Positions 26,419 to 34,500 of a stretch of 64,000 bases of DNA are shown piece after piece. Source of the DNA: Marinobacter halotolerans (GTDB lineage Bacteria > Pseudomonadota > Gammaproteobacteria > Pseudomonadales > Oleiphilaceae). The stretch lies in contig NZ_VMHP01000001.1 in assembly GCF_008795985.1 (NCBI RefSeq), positions 992,001-1,056,000 of the forward strand. Reading direction: 5' to 3'. Under the pieces are notes generated by a model. That model was not told the DNA's origin, did not search any database, and was given only the letters and a program-made list of their open reading frames with translations. Numbering within the stretch: position 1 is the stretch's first letter; each line of letters begins with the position of its first letter. The translations under genes were made by a program, and so were the position numbers.

Positions 26419-26435
26419 AGCGATTACCGTGCCAA
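26419..26435 (-). promoter_or_regulatory. Sigma-54-type promoter of the repeat-protein operon
   Basis: On the minus strand the sequence is TTGGCACGGTAATCGCT. It matches the sigma-54 consensus TTGGCACG-N4-TTGCT except for one base in the -12 box (TCGC), and keeps both the -24 GG and the -12 GC. Transcription would start near 26409, giving a leader of about 86 bases before the ATG at 26323. Confidence 0.55.
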
Positions 26436-26610
26436 AATTGAGAAAATGGAGTCAGGTTCATGTTTTTAATGAATTTTTTTTATTCGATGGATAACCAACC
26501 GGCCCTGGCACCGCTGACACTGTTTCAGGAATGAAACAGAACACGCGGAAAAACAGCCATGAAAGGAACTTTATTTCATGATTTCAGAAAGTTGAAAAAA
26601 ATGCCGATGT

Positions 26611-26644
26611 AAAAAAACAAAACCCCGCACAAAGGCAGGGTTTT
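26611..26644 (-). terminator. Rho-independent terminator of aceA
   Basis: On the minus strand AAAACCCTGC (26644-26635) pairs with GCGGGGTTTT (26628-26619), with one T-G pair and a 6-base loop. A run of T follows (GTTTTTTT). It lies about 50 bases after the aceA stop. Confidence 0.88.
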
Positions 26645-26695
26645 GGAATCTGAGGCGGGCCTATCAGCCCGCTTCAATGACAACGGAACCGTTGT

Positions 26696-28285
26696 TTAGA
26701 ACTGGTTCATAGTGTTGTCTTTACCGCCGGCCTTCAGAGCCGCATCACCTGCGAAGAACTCTTTGTGGTCATCGCCGATGTTGGACCCGGCCATATCCTG
26801 GTGCTTCACAGTTGCGATGCCCTGACGGATTTCCTTGCGCTGAACACCCGCAACGTAAGCCAGCATGCCTTCGTCGCCGAAGTAGCCCTTAGCCAGGTTG
26901 TCGGTGGACAGGGCCGCCGTGTGGTAAGTGGGCAGAGTGATCAGGTGGTGGAAGATACCCGCTTCACGAGCGCCATCGCGCTGGAAGTTGGCTGTCCACT
27001 CGTCTGCCAGCTTGCCAAGGTCAGTGTCGTCGTACTTGGCGTTCATCAGGTCGGCACGCTCGTAAGCGGAAACGTCCTTGCCTTCTTCCTTCCAGGCATC
27101 GAATACCTGCTGACGGAAGTTCAGGGTCCAGTTGAACGACGGACTGTTGTTGTACACAAGCTTGGCGTCCGGCACCACTTCCTTGATGCGGTTAACCATG
27201 GCTGCGATCTGGCCTACGTGGGGCTTCTCGGTCTCGATCCACAGCAGGTCAGCACCATTCTGCAGGCTTGTGATACAGTCCAGAACAACACGATCTTCGC
27301 CAGTACCAGGCTTGAACTGGAACAGGCCAGAAGCGAGACGCTTCGGACGAACCAGCTGGCCTTTCTGCTTGATCACAACGTCGCCGTTGTTGATGTCTTC
27401 TGCTTTCTCAATCACTTCACCGTCGATAAAGCTGTTGTACTGGTCGCCCAGGTCGCCAGGCTCGTTGGTCACGGCGATCTTCTGGGTAAGGCCTGCGCCC
27501 AGTGAGTCAGTACGGGCAACGATAACACCGTCATCAATACCCAGCTCGAGGAACGCCAGACGAACAGCGTTGATCTTGGACAGGAAGTCCGCGTGGGGAA
27601 CGGTTACTTTGCCGTCCTGGTGGCCACACTGCTTCTCGTCAGATACCTGGTTTTCCAGCTGAATACAGCAGGCACCCGCTTCGATCATCTGCTTGGCCAG
27701 CAGGTAAGTCGCTTCTGCGTTACCAAAACCAGCGTCGATGTCGGCGATGATCGGTACAACGTGAGTTTCGTGGTTGTCGATCTGCTTGACCAGCTCGTCA
27801 GCCTTGGCGTTGTCGCCGGCTTTCTGGGCTTCTTCCAGAGCGCGGAACAGGTGGTTCAGTTCCCACGCGTCTGCCTGACGCAGGAAGGTATAAAGTTCTT
27901 TGATCAGGCCGGAAACAGCAGTTTTCTCGTGCATGGACTGGTCAGGCAGCGGGCCGAACTCAGAACGCAGAGCCGCAACCATCCAGCCAGACAGGTACAG
28001 GTAGCTACGCTTGGTAGTACCGAAGTGCTTCTTGATGGACAGCATTTTCTGCTGTCCAATGAAGCCATGCCAGCAACCCAGAGACTGGGTGTACTTGGAC
28101 GTGTCATTATCGTAGTTCGCCATGTCTTCGCGCATGATCTTGGCGGTGTACTTGGCGATATCAAGACCGGTCTTGAATTTGTTCTGGGCGCGCATACGAG
28201 CCGCGTGCTCAGGCTTGATGGCGTTCCAGGTAGGGTTCTGCTTCAGAATGGAAGCAATGGCGTCAACGTCTTTTGCGTATGGCAT
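26696..28285 (-). CDS. aceA: Isocitrate lyase (long, pseudomonad type)
   Basis: AceA splits isocitrate to glyoxylate and succinate, the first step of the glyoxylate shunt used for growth on acetate, fatty acids and alkanes. The 529 residues belong to the longer subfamily found in Pseudomonas and Marinobacter. The active-site region is seen as DEKQCGHQDGK (catalytic cysteine in the QCGH motif), with PIIADIDAGFGN, VARTDSLGA, WIETEKPH and YNNSPSFNW elsewhere. The gene is transcribed alone, with its own terminator and an AT-rich upstream region. Malate synthase is not in the window. Confidence 0.95.
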   Translation of the reverse strand: MPYAKDVDAIASILKQNPTWNAIKPEHAARMRAQNKFKTGLDIAKYTAKIMREDMANYDNDTSKYTQSLGCWHGFIGQQKMLSIKKHFGTTKRSYLYLSGWMVAALRSEFGPLPDQSMHEKTAVSGLIKELYTFLRQADAWELNHLFRALEEAQKAGDNAKADELVKQIDNHETHVVPIIADIDAGFGNAEATYLLAKQMIEAGACCIQLENQVSDEKQCGHQDGKVTVPHADFLSKINAVRLAFLELGIDDGVIVARTDSLGAGLTQKIAVTNEPGDLGDQYNSFIDGEVIEKAEDINNGDVVIKQKGQLVRPKRLASGLFQFKPGTGEDRVVLDCITSLQNGADLLWIETEKPHVGQIAAMVNRIKEVVPDAKLVYNNSPSFNWTLNFRQQVFDAWKEEGKDVSAYERADLMNAKYDDTDLGKLADEWTANFQRDGAREAGIFHHLITLPTYHTAALSTDNLAKGYFGDEGMLAYVAGVQRKEIRQGIATVKHQDMAGSNIGDDHKEFFAGDAALKAGGKDNTMNQF

Positions 28286-28490
28286 ATCTCAGTCCTGTCT
28301 TCTAAGGTTTGAGGTGCTCTTTGAATTCTGCTCTAAAAGCGACTTCGGAGCATCAGCAGGTGATCGAAAAACGACCAGTCTGCTGACGTTGGCGACTACT
28401 TTAGAGCGTTTATTTTCATAATTGAAATTTATATTATCTATATTCGGCATTTTTCTTATGAATGATAAAAGCAGAAGGTAGCAAGCACCT
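28286..28490. promoter_or_regulatory. Divergent promoter region of aceA and the DUF1538 gene
   Basis: A 205-base gap between divergent genes. Bases 28411-28462 are very A/T-rich and probably hold one or both promoters. AGAAGG at about 28473 is a plausible ribosome site for the GTG start at 28491. I cannot assign individual -35/-10 boxes safely. Confidence 0.4.
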
Positions 28491-29978
28491 GTGTTTTATC
28501 TGGAAGCGTTCGGCCGCTCCTTTCTCCATGCCCTGAAAAATCTTTTTCCCATCATTCTGGTGGTGACATTCTTTCAGCTTTTGGTTCTGCAACAAGTACC
28601 GGAGAACAGCCTGAGCATGGCCTTTGGCCTGCTGATCGTTGCCGTTGGCGTCGCGCTTTTTCTTCAAGGTCTGGAACTGAGCATTTTCCCGGTCGGCAAG
28701 AGTCTTTCGAACCAGTTTGCCCGTCGGGGCTCATTGCCGATTCTATTGTCTTTCGGATTCGCCATCGGCTTTTCCGCCGTGGTTGCGGAACCGGCGCTGA
28801 TCGCGGTGGCGCAGCAGGCTCAGGAAATCAGTGGTGGCCGAATTGATGCCCTGACGCTACGACTTCTGGTCGCGACTTCCGTTGGTACGGTGGTTGCGCT
28901 GGGGGTATTCAGAACGATTATGGGCTTCCCGCTGCACTGGTTCATGATTGCGGGCTACATCACCGTCGTCATCGTTACCTGGTTTGCCCCTGAAGAAATC
29001 GTTGGCCTTGCCTATGATTCCGGTGGCGTCACCACCAATGTGGTCACCGTGCCGCTGGTCGCCGCGCTGGGCATCGGCCTGGCTGTCTCTATCCGCGGCA
29101 GGAATCCTCTCACCGATGGCTTCGGGCTGGTGGCCCTGGCGGTGATGGTGCCCATGATTACCGTGCAGCTGTATGGCATTGTGGTTTATTCCGGAGAACA
29201 GACTGGTGGCGAGCTGGTCAACGACAGGAACCCTGGTGAGACGGCAGCCACCGGCCCCCTGACAATCCTGCTGGAACTGGCGGAAATGATTCGGGATGTA
29301 TTGCCCATCATTCTGACTATTCTCGTTTTTCAGTACCTCGTATTGCGGCGGGGGCTGAGCAACCCCCGCAAGGTTCTGTTCGGTTTCGCCCTGGTCATTC
29401 TGGGGCTTTACGCTTTTGTGGTGGGCCTGAAAATGGGCCTGTTTCCCATCGGCACCAGCATGGCGGAACAGCTGATGACCCTTGACGGCTACCTGTTCGT
29501 TTACCTGTTTGCATTCTGCATCGGCTTCGCCACGACCATGGCTGAACCGGCGCTGATCGCGATTGGCCAGCAGGCCGAGGAAGCCGCTGCCGGTACTCTG
29601 AACGGCAATGCCATTCGCCTGCTGGTGGCGCTTGGCGTTGCCATCGGAATTACCGTCGGTGTGCACCGGATCATCGTTGGCGACTCTATCCATTACTACA
29701 TCATGGGGGGTTACCTGGTGGTGATCCTTCTGACCACCGTTGCGCCACGCTATATTGTGGCCCTGGCTTACGATCTCGGCGGAGTGACCACGTCCGAAGT
29801 GACGGTACCCCTGGTCACGGCGCTCGGTATCGGGCTCGCTGGCAGCGTCGCGGGGCGCAGTGTGCTGATTGACGGCTTCGGGCTGATTGCCTTCGCCTCA
29901 ATCTTTCCCATCATAACGGTGATGGCCTATGCCATTGTTATCGAACACCTTGCTGCAGGAAGGAAAACAGCCAAATGA
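28491..29978 (+). CDS. Tandem DUF1538 integral membrane protein
   Basis: A 495-residue membrane protein made of two similar halves of about 245 residues, each with about six hydrophobic segments. The repeated signatures are AEPALIAVAQQAQE / AEPALIAIGQQAEE and LAYDSGGVTTNVVTVPLV / LAYDLGGVTTSEVTVPLV. The internal duplication and paired conserved polar loops inside the membrane suggest a transporter or channel. The substrate is unknown. The start is a GTG. The next gene, a P-II-like protein, overlaps its stop by four bases, and a CBS-domain gene follows; this suggests nucleotide-dependent control of transport. Confidence 0.8.
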   Translation: MFYLEAFGRSFLHALKNLFPIILVVTFFQLLVLQQVPENSLSMAFGLLIVAVGVALFLQGLELSIFPVGKSLSNQFARRGSLPILLSFGFAIGFSAVVAEPALIAVAQQAQEISGGRIDALTLRLLVATSVGTVVALGVFRTIMGFPLHWFMIAGYITVVIVTWFAPEEIVGLAYDSGGVTTNVVTVPLVAALGIGLAVSIRGRNPLTDGFGLVALAVMVPMITVQLYGIVVYSGEQTGGELVNDRNPGETAATGPLTILLELAEMIRDVLPIILTILVFQYLVLRRGLSNPRKVLFGFALVILGLYAFVVGLKMGLFPIGTSMAEQLMTLDGYLFVYLFAFCIGFATTMAEPALIAIGQQAEEAAAGTLNGNAIRLLVALGVAIGITVGVHRIIVGDSIHYYIMGGYLVVILLTTVAPRYIVALAYDLGGVTTSEVTVPLVTALGIGLAGSVAGRSVLIDGFGLIAFASIFPIITVMAYAIVIEHLAAGRKTAK

Positions 29979-30325
29979 AATTCTCCGTACTCGTCGCTAT
30001 CGTACCGGAAGATCAGGAACAGGAGTGCATTGATGCCGCCAGGGACCTTGGCGCCGGGGGCATCACTGTCATGGCCGGACGCGGAATCAGCAATACCGCC
30101 AAGAAAACCTTCTTCGGCCTGACCTATGACGGCAGCCAGAGCGTGCTTCTAATGGTGCTGGAAAAAGGGCTATCGCTGGATATCCTGAAGGCCATCCAGC
30201 GCATACTGATGCCGACAAAGAATGACTCCCAGGGGCTGGTTTTTACCCTACCCCTGGAACATCTGGGCGGCATTGATCTGTCCCAGGTTGAAAAATTCGA
30301 ACAACACCTGAAAGACTCACTTTAA
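29975..30325 (+). CDS. P-II-like regulatory protein
   Basis: A 116-residue protein beginning MKFSVLVAIVPEDQEQECIDAA, with the ferredoxin-like alternation of strands and helices of the P-II (GlnB/GlnK) superfamily. The usual uridylylated T-loop tyrosine context of GlnB is not seen, so it is a divergent P-II-like protein like those found beside transporters. It probably forms a trimer and binds a nucleotide or small ligand to modulate the DUF1538 protein encoded immediately upstream (ATGA overlap). Confidence 0.75.
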   Translation: MKFSVLVAIVPEDQEQECIDAARDLGAGGITVMAGRGISNTAKKTFFGLTYDGSQSVLLMVLEKGLSLDILKAIQRILMPTKNDSQGLVFTLPLEHLGGIDLSQVEKFEQHLKDSL

Positions 30326-30338
30326 GAGGGGAGTCGGA

Positions 30339-30728
30339 ATGAAACTTGTCAAAGATGTGATGATCAGGGAAACCATCAATGTATCGGCTTTTGCCAGTCT
30401 GAGGGACGCCCTTTCGCTGATGAAAAAGCACAACGTGAAGTCATTGGTGGTGGATAAACAGAACGACCACGATGCCTATGGCCTGATCACTTACACCAAC
30501 ATTGTTAAGGCAGTCGTTGCGGAAGACGGCGACATTGATTTGCTGAATGTCTATGACGCCTGTGCAAAACCGGTCATCAGCGTAGGCGAACACCTGGGCA
30601 TCCGCTACGCCGCCAGTCTGATGAGCCAGCACAGGGTAAAGCGACTGCTGGTGCTGAGAGACAATGACCTGGTGGGCTTCGTGGTGATGGACGACATTAT
30701 GTCCGCCTTGCTGGACACCATCGACTAA
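30339..30728 (+). CDS. CBS-domain pair protein
   Basis: A 129-residue protein made of two CBS domains (VKDVMIRETINVSAFASLRDAL and CAKPVISVGEHLGIRYAASL regions). CBS pairs bind adenine nucleotides and gate enzymes or transporters. It is the third gene of the DUF1538 operon, 13 bases after the P-II-like gene. Its stop overlaps the stop of the convergent channel gene by three bases. Confidence 0.85.
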   Translation: MKLVKDVMIRETINVSAFASLRDALSLMKKHNVKSLVVDKQNDHDAYGLITYTNIVKAVVAEDGDIDLLNVYDACAKPVISVGEHLGIRYAASLMSQHRVKRLLVLRDNDLVGFVVMDDIMSALLDTID

Positions 30729-32671
30729 GCTCGACAGAGCACGATCAGCCTGTCGGCCTGGCCCAGGTCCAGATATTCATCCCGGGGAGGATTCAGAGTC
30801 GCGTGACGACCCTGTGCATTGGCCTGATCACGCCAGACTCCCAGCGCCACTTCACCACGGTCCGCCAGCACCTTTTCCAGCACCTCGAAGTCTGCGCTTG
30901 CCGGTAACGGGTAATCCTGCGGGTCCCGGAACTGGATCTCGGCGCCGCCCACGGTAAACAGCTCGTCCAGCACGATGCGCAGCTCCCGCCGCAGTGCCAC
31001 CTGGGCCAGCACATGACTGACGATCATCGGGCTGATCATCATTTCGCTCTGATGGCCGGTGAGCAGGTCGCGGTTGTCAGGGTCGCTCAGTTCCATCAGC
31101 AACTGAGGACGGTTACCGCCCTCACTCAGCAGATCCTCAAGCTGGAGATAGCCCACCATTGCCCTGGCATCGGCTTCCTCACCCGAGGCCAACCGGTCGC
31201 TGCTCAACAGCAGGATAGAGTCATAGTTTAGCGGGCCGACCCGGCGCAGCTCCCCTTCTACCATGTAATCCGCTTCTACATGGCGACAAACCACCCTGCC
31301 AGGCTCTGTCAGGTAACGGTCTATCTCCTGCTGGCGTTCACGGGCGGGCACCACCGAAACAACGTCTACCTCGAACCGCCTCTGACTGTAGCTCGAGAAC
31401 TCGTCAATCAGGCTGGGAACGCGGCGGTTCCAGCCCAGCACCAGCACCCGATGAACCTTTTCCGACGTCCGGGCAGCCTGGCTGGCAGGTTGCCGACGAC
31501 TGATAAGGTTCAGTGCCGGCGCCTTCGGGTCAGCCTCTGTTTCAGAGTAATCACGCGCCAGAATGACAACCCGGTCTCCCGCCTCAATCCGGGTATCCGA
31601 CGCAGCAGGCATCTGAACATTCCAGCCTTTGCCGGCCTGCTTCAGGATACCCAGAACAATGACTTTTGGCCGCTGGGAGGCGAGCTCACCCAGAGTCAGC
31701 CCGGCCAGAGATTCACCGCCGCGGATGTAAATTTCACTGCCATCGCCAGCGGTCAGCAATTCATTGAAAATCTCCGACAGCCCCGGATGCAGGATATTCT
31801 GCACCATCAATCTGCTGATGGTGGCATCACCGGCAACCACTTCCACTTCGCCGGGGTAGGCCCTCTCAATCACCGGGTGTTTGCGCACGTCCTGGATCTC
31901 GGCAACCACGAAAGGCAGGGGTGCATTCAACTGTCGCGCCTGGGAGGCAATCGACAAAAGCGCTTTTACCGTTTCCACGTCTGAGGTTACCAGGCTCCCG
32001 GCCTGGTGCGCCGCGCTGGGCACGATCACCGCCGATGCATCCAGACAGGCCACCCGCTGCAGCGAATCCGGCTGTATGGCCGAGCCAGACCGCAAAATGA
32101 TCTGGCGTGCCTTCCGGCCAATGCCGGGCTCGCTTCGCAACTCATGCACCTGCGCTGCCGATGCTGTCTCCGAAAGCACTACCAATCGCAAACGGCTGGT
32201 GTCGTGCTTTTCCAGAAACCGCCGCATGCGACCGGAGGAGCCAAGCAGCTCTACCAGCAAAGGCAGGGTCTGGCTGGTCCAGCCCAGCACCACAATGTGA
32301 TTGCGGAGCGTAACCGGCGTCAACCCTCGCTCCAGGTCGGTCATCTTGGCAATCAGCCAGCGGGTCAGGATGGCGACCAGGGTACCCATGAATACAACGT
32401 AGCCGCTGATGGTCAGAACCGTGGACACCAGCCGCTGCCAATTGCCGACGTCATCCCCCAGGTAACCGGGATCCGTCAGCCGCAGGAATGCCCACCATAT
32501 AGCGTCACCGACATCCTCATGGGGCCCGCCAAAAGGGATCACCAACAGGCCACCAATCAGCGATATCATTCCAATAAAAACGCCAACCACAAGTAGCTGA
32601 AAGCCCGCGCCTTTGACCAACTGGCGCTCTACGATGAATTTGACGCGGTCGACGAAACGGAATGGCAACAT
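30725..32671 (-). CDS. CASTOR/POLLUX-type ion channel with NAD-binding regulatory domains
   Basis: A 648-residue membrane protein from the ATG at 32671, which has AAGGAAG five bases upstream; the ATG at 32686 is an alternative. The N-terminal 120 residues contain two transmembrane helices flanking a pore-like segment (AIWWAFLRLTDPGYLGDD), where potassium channels have TVGYGD. The rest is cytoplasmic and has two Rossmann-like domains (NHIVVLGWTSQTLPLLVELL and HRVLVLGWNRRVPSLIDEF). This layout matches plant CASTOR/POLLUX channels and their bacterial relatives, which conduct K+ or Ca2+. It follows the SulP gene closely on the same strand. Confidence 0.8.
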   Translation of the reverse strand: MLPFRFVDRVKFIVERQLVKGAGFQLLVVGVFIGMISLIGGLLVIPFGGPHEDVGDAIWWAFLRLTDPGYLGDDVGNWQRLVSTVLTISGYVVFMGTLVAILTRWLIAKMTDLERGLTPVTLRNHIVVLGWTSQTLPLLVELLGSSGRMRRFLEKHDTSRLRLVVLSETASAAQVHELRSEPGIGRKARQIILRSGSAIQPDSLQRVACLDASAVIVPSAAHQAGSLVTSDVETVKALLSIASQARQLNAPLPFVVAEIQDVRKHPVIERAYPGEVEVVAGDATISRLMVQNILHPGLSEIFNELLTAGDGSEIYIRGGESLAGLTLGELASQRPKVIVLGILKQAGKGWNVQMPAASDTRIEAGDRVVILARDYSETEADPKAPALNLISRRQPASQAARTSEKVHRVLVLGWNRRVPSLIDEFSSYSQRRFEVDVVSVVPARERQQEIDRYLTEPGRVVCRHVEADYMVEGELRRVGPLNYDSILLLSSDRLASGEEADARAMVGYLQLEDLLSEGGNRPQLLMELSDPDNRDLLTGHQSEMMISPMIVSHVLAQVALRRELRIVLDELFTVGGAEIQFRDPQDYPLPASADFEVLEKVLADRGEVALGVWRDQANAQGRHATLNPPRDEYLDLGQADRLIVLCRA

Positions 32672-32679
32672 GATCTTCC

Positions 32680-34428
32680 TTAACATCTTGATTGAAAAAC
32701 GTCGCGAGAAGAGCTCTCCCCGCTGAGGGCCTCGTCCAGAGTCGGATAAAATCGGACGACGCCCTCCTCCGGTGTCACACCCGCCCGGGCCAGGGTGCGG
32801 AGGGGCTGAAACTGCAGGTCTGCGATGACGACCTGTGTACCGTCTTGCCGACAGGTATCAATCAGCTTGTTCAGGGCAGACAACCCACCGGCGTCCAGAA
32901 TCGTCACCCCGTCCATGTAGAGAATGAAACCACGGGCACTGGCCGACAGCTGAGCCAGTTCGCCAAAAATACGGTCGGCAGCGGCGAAAAAAAGGGGACC
33001 GTTGATCTTGAACACCTGCCATCCGTCCGGAAGAGGGGATCCCGCCACCCGTTTGCCACCGGTAATATCCGTGACGCGGGTCATCCGGGCCATTTCCCGT
33101 GTGAATAGCACGGCCGCCAGCAGGATGCCCGTGGTGATTGCAATCACCATATCCAGCAGCACGGTCAGCGAAAAGCAGGTAATAAACACCAGCATATCGC
33201 TACGGGGCGCAGTTTTCAGCAGGTGGAGTGCTTTCGGCGCCTCACTCATATTCCACGCCACCATAATCAGCAAAGCCGCCATGGCCGCCATCGGCAGATA
33301 AGCCAGCAAGGGCGCCAGTGACACCAGTGCCAGCAGGACAACCAGGGCATGCACCATGGCAGAAACCGGCGATTCGGCACCAGCACGGTAATTGGCTGCC
33401 GAGCGTGCAATAGCAGCCGTCGCGGTAATACCGCCGAAGAAGGGCGCGATGACATTGCCAATACCCTGCCCCAACAATTCACTGTTGGCGCTATGGCGCT
33501 TGCCGGTCATGCCATCCAGAACCACCGCGCAAAGCAAGGATTCAATCGCCCCCAACATGGCGATGGCAAATGCCGCCGGCAGCAGTTCCTGTACCGTGGA
33601 CCAGCTAACCCCGAGGATTTCACCGGAGGCGCCCGGCCGAGTCCACGGCCAGGCAAAGTCCGGCAGAAAAGGCGGAATGCCGCCAGCCAGGGAGCCATCC
33701 TGCATCAGATAACTGAAACGGGAGCCAATGGTTTCTATGGCCGCGCCATTATTATTCATAACCAGAGCCAGGAGACTGCCAATCACCACCGCCGGAAGAT
33801 GGGGCGGTACCGGCGTCCTCAGGCGCGGCCATAACAACATAACGGACAGCGTAAGGACAGCGACCAAGGTCGCCATGGCGTCCAGCTCCGGGATCGCCTG
33901 GCCAACCACAGCCAGCTTGTCCCAGTAGTGCTCCGGCATCTGCACGATCTCCAGACCGAAGAAGTCCTTGACCTGCAAAGTAGCAATCACCACGGCAATG
34001 CCCCCGGTGAACCCAAGGGTGACCGCTTCGGGAATGTATTCAATGAACCGGCCGAGGCGCATCAACGCCATTATGATCAGCAGGACGCCAGACATCAGCG
34101 AGGCCAGCAGCAGACCACCGAGCCCATAAGTCTGGGCAACGGGGTAGAGAATCACCACAAAAGCGGCCGTGGGGCCTGAAACACTGAACCGGCTTCCTCC
34201 GGTCAATGCGATCACAAACCCGGCGATAAACGCGGAATAGAGGCCGTACTGCGGCGGTACGCCACTGGCAATCGCCAGGGCCATGGCCAGCGGGATAGCG
34301 ATAATACCAACCGTGATCCCCGCCATCACGTCACGACCAAGGCGCGCGGTGGTGTATCGCTCGTCAATGCAGGCCTCACGGAAGGCGTGGGCCAGGCGAA
34401 GCGAGAACAGATGGGCGCGATGGGGCAT
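32680..34428 (-). CDS. SulP-family inorganic anion transporter with STAS domain
   Basis: A 582-residue inner-membrane transporter from the ATG at 34428 (AGGA upstream); a TTG at 34473 gives a longer, less likely form. About 12-14 hydrophobic segments cover residues 40-440, with the SulP features GLYSAFIAGFVIALTGGS and SVSGPTAAF. A C-terminal STAS domain (FILYMDGVTILDAGGLSALN) follows. Members move sulfate, bicarbonate or dicarboxylates coupled to Na+ or H+. The channel gene starts 8 bases after its stop, so the two may be one operon. Confidence 0.88.
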   Translation of the reverse strand: MPHRAHLFSLRLAHAFREACIDERYTTARLGRDVMAGITVGIIAIPLAMALAIASGVPPQYGLYSAFIAGFVIALTGGSRFSVSGPTAAFVVILYPVAQTYGLGGLLLASLMSGVLLIIMALMRLGRFIEYIPEAVTLGFTGGIAVVIATLQVKDFFGLEIVQMPEHYWDKLAVVGQAIPELDAMATLVAVLTLSVMLLWPRLRTPVPPHLPAVVIGSLLALVMNNNGAAIETIGSRFSYLMQDGSLAGGIPPFLPDFAWPWTRPGASGEILGVSWSTVQELLPAAFAIAMLGAIESLLCAVVLDGMTGKRHSANSELLGQGIGNVIAPFFGGITATAAIARSAANYRAGAESPVSAMVHALVVLLALVSLAPLLAYLPMAAMAALLIMVAWNMSEAPKALHLLKTAPRSDMLVFITCFSLTVLLDMVIAITTGILLAAVLFTREMARMTRVTDITGGKRVAGSPLPDGWQVFKINGPLFFAAADRIFGELAQLSASARGFILYMDGVTILDAGGLSALNKLIDTCRQDGTQVVIADLQFQPLRTLARAGVTPEEGVVRFYPTLDEALSGESSSRDVFQSRC

Positions 34429-34500
34429 CAGTAATTCCTGAAATAAGTCCGTAAGCAAAAGGCTGACAGCCAACCCGGTTTCGTGATCGTATAAGCGATT

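Larger units (their letters stand above)
26324..26695. other. Intergenic region between the repeat-protein gene and aceA
   Basis: 372 bases holding the aceA terminator (26611-26644), the sigma-54-like promoter of the repeat-protein operon (26419-26435) and its leader of about 85 bases. A T-rich tract at 26461-26483 lies just upstream of the promoter, where an activator or IHF might bind. I see no gene here. Confidence 0.6.

Noticed and set aside
26324..26461. N-terminal extension of the repeat protein to 26461
   Set aside because: It would bury the signal peptide and cover the sigma-54-like promoter; the ATG at 26323 has a good ribosome site.
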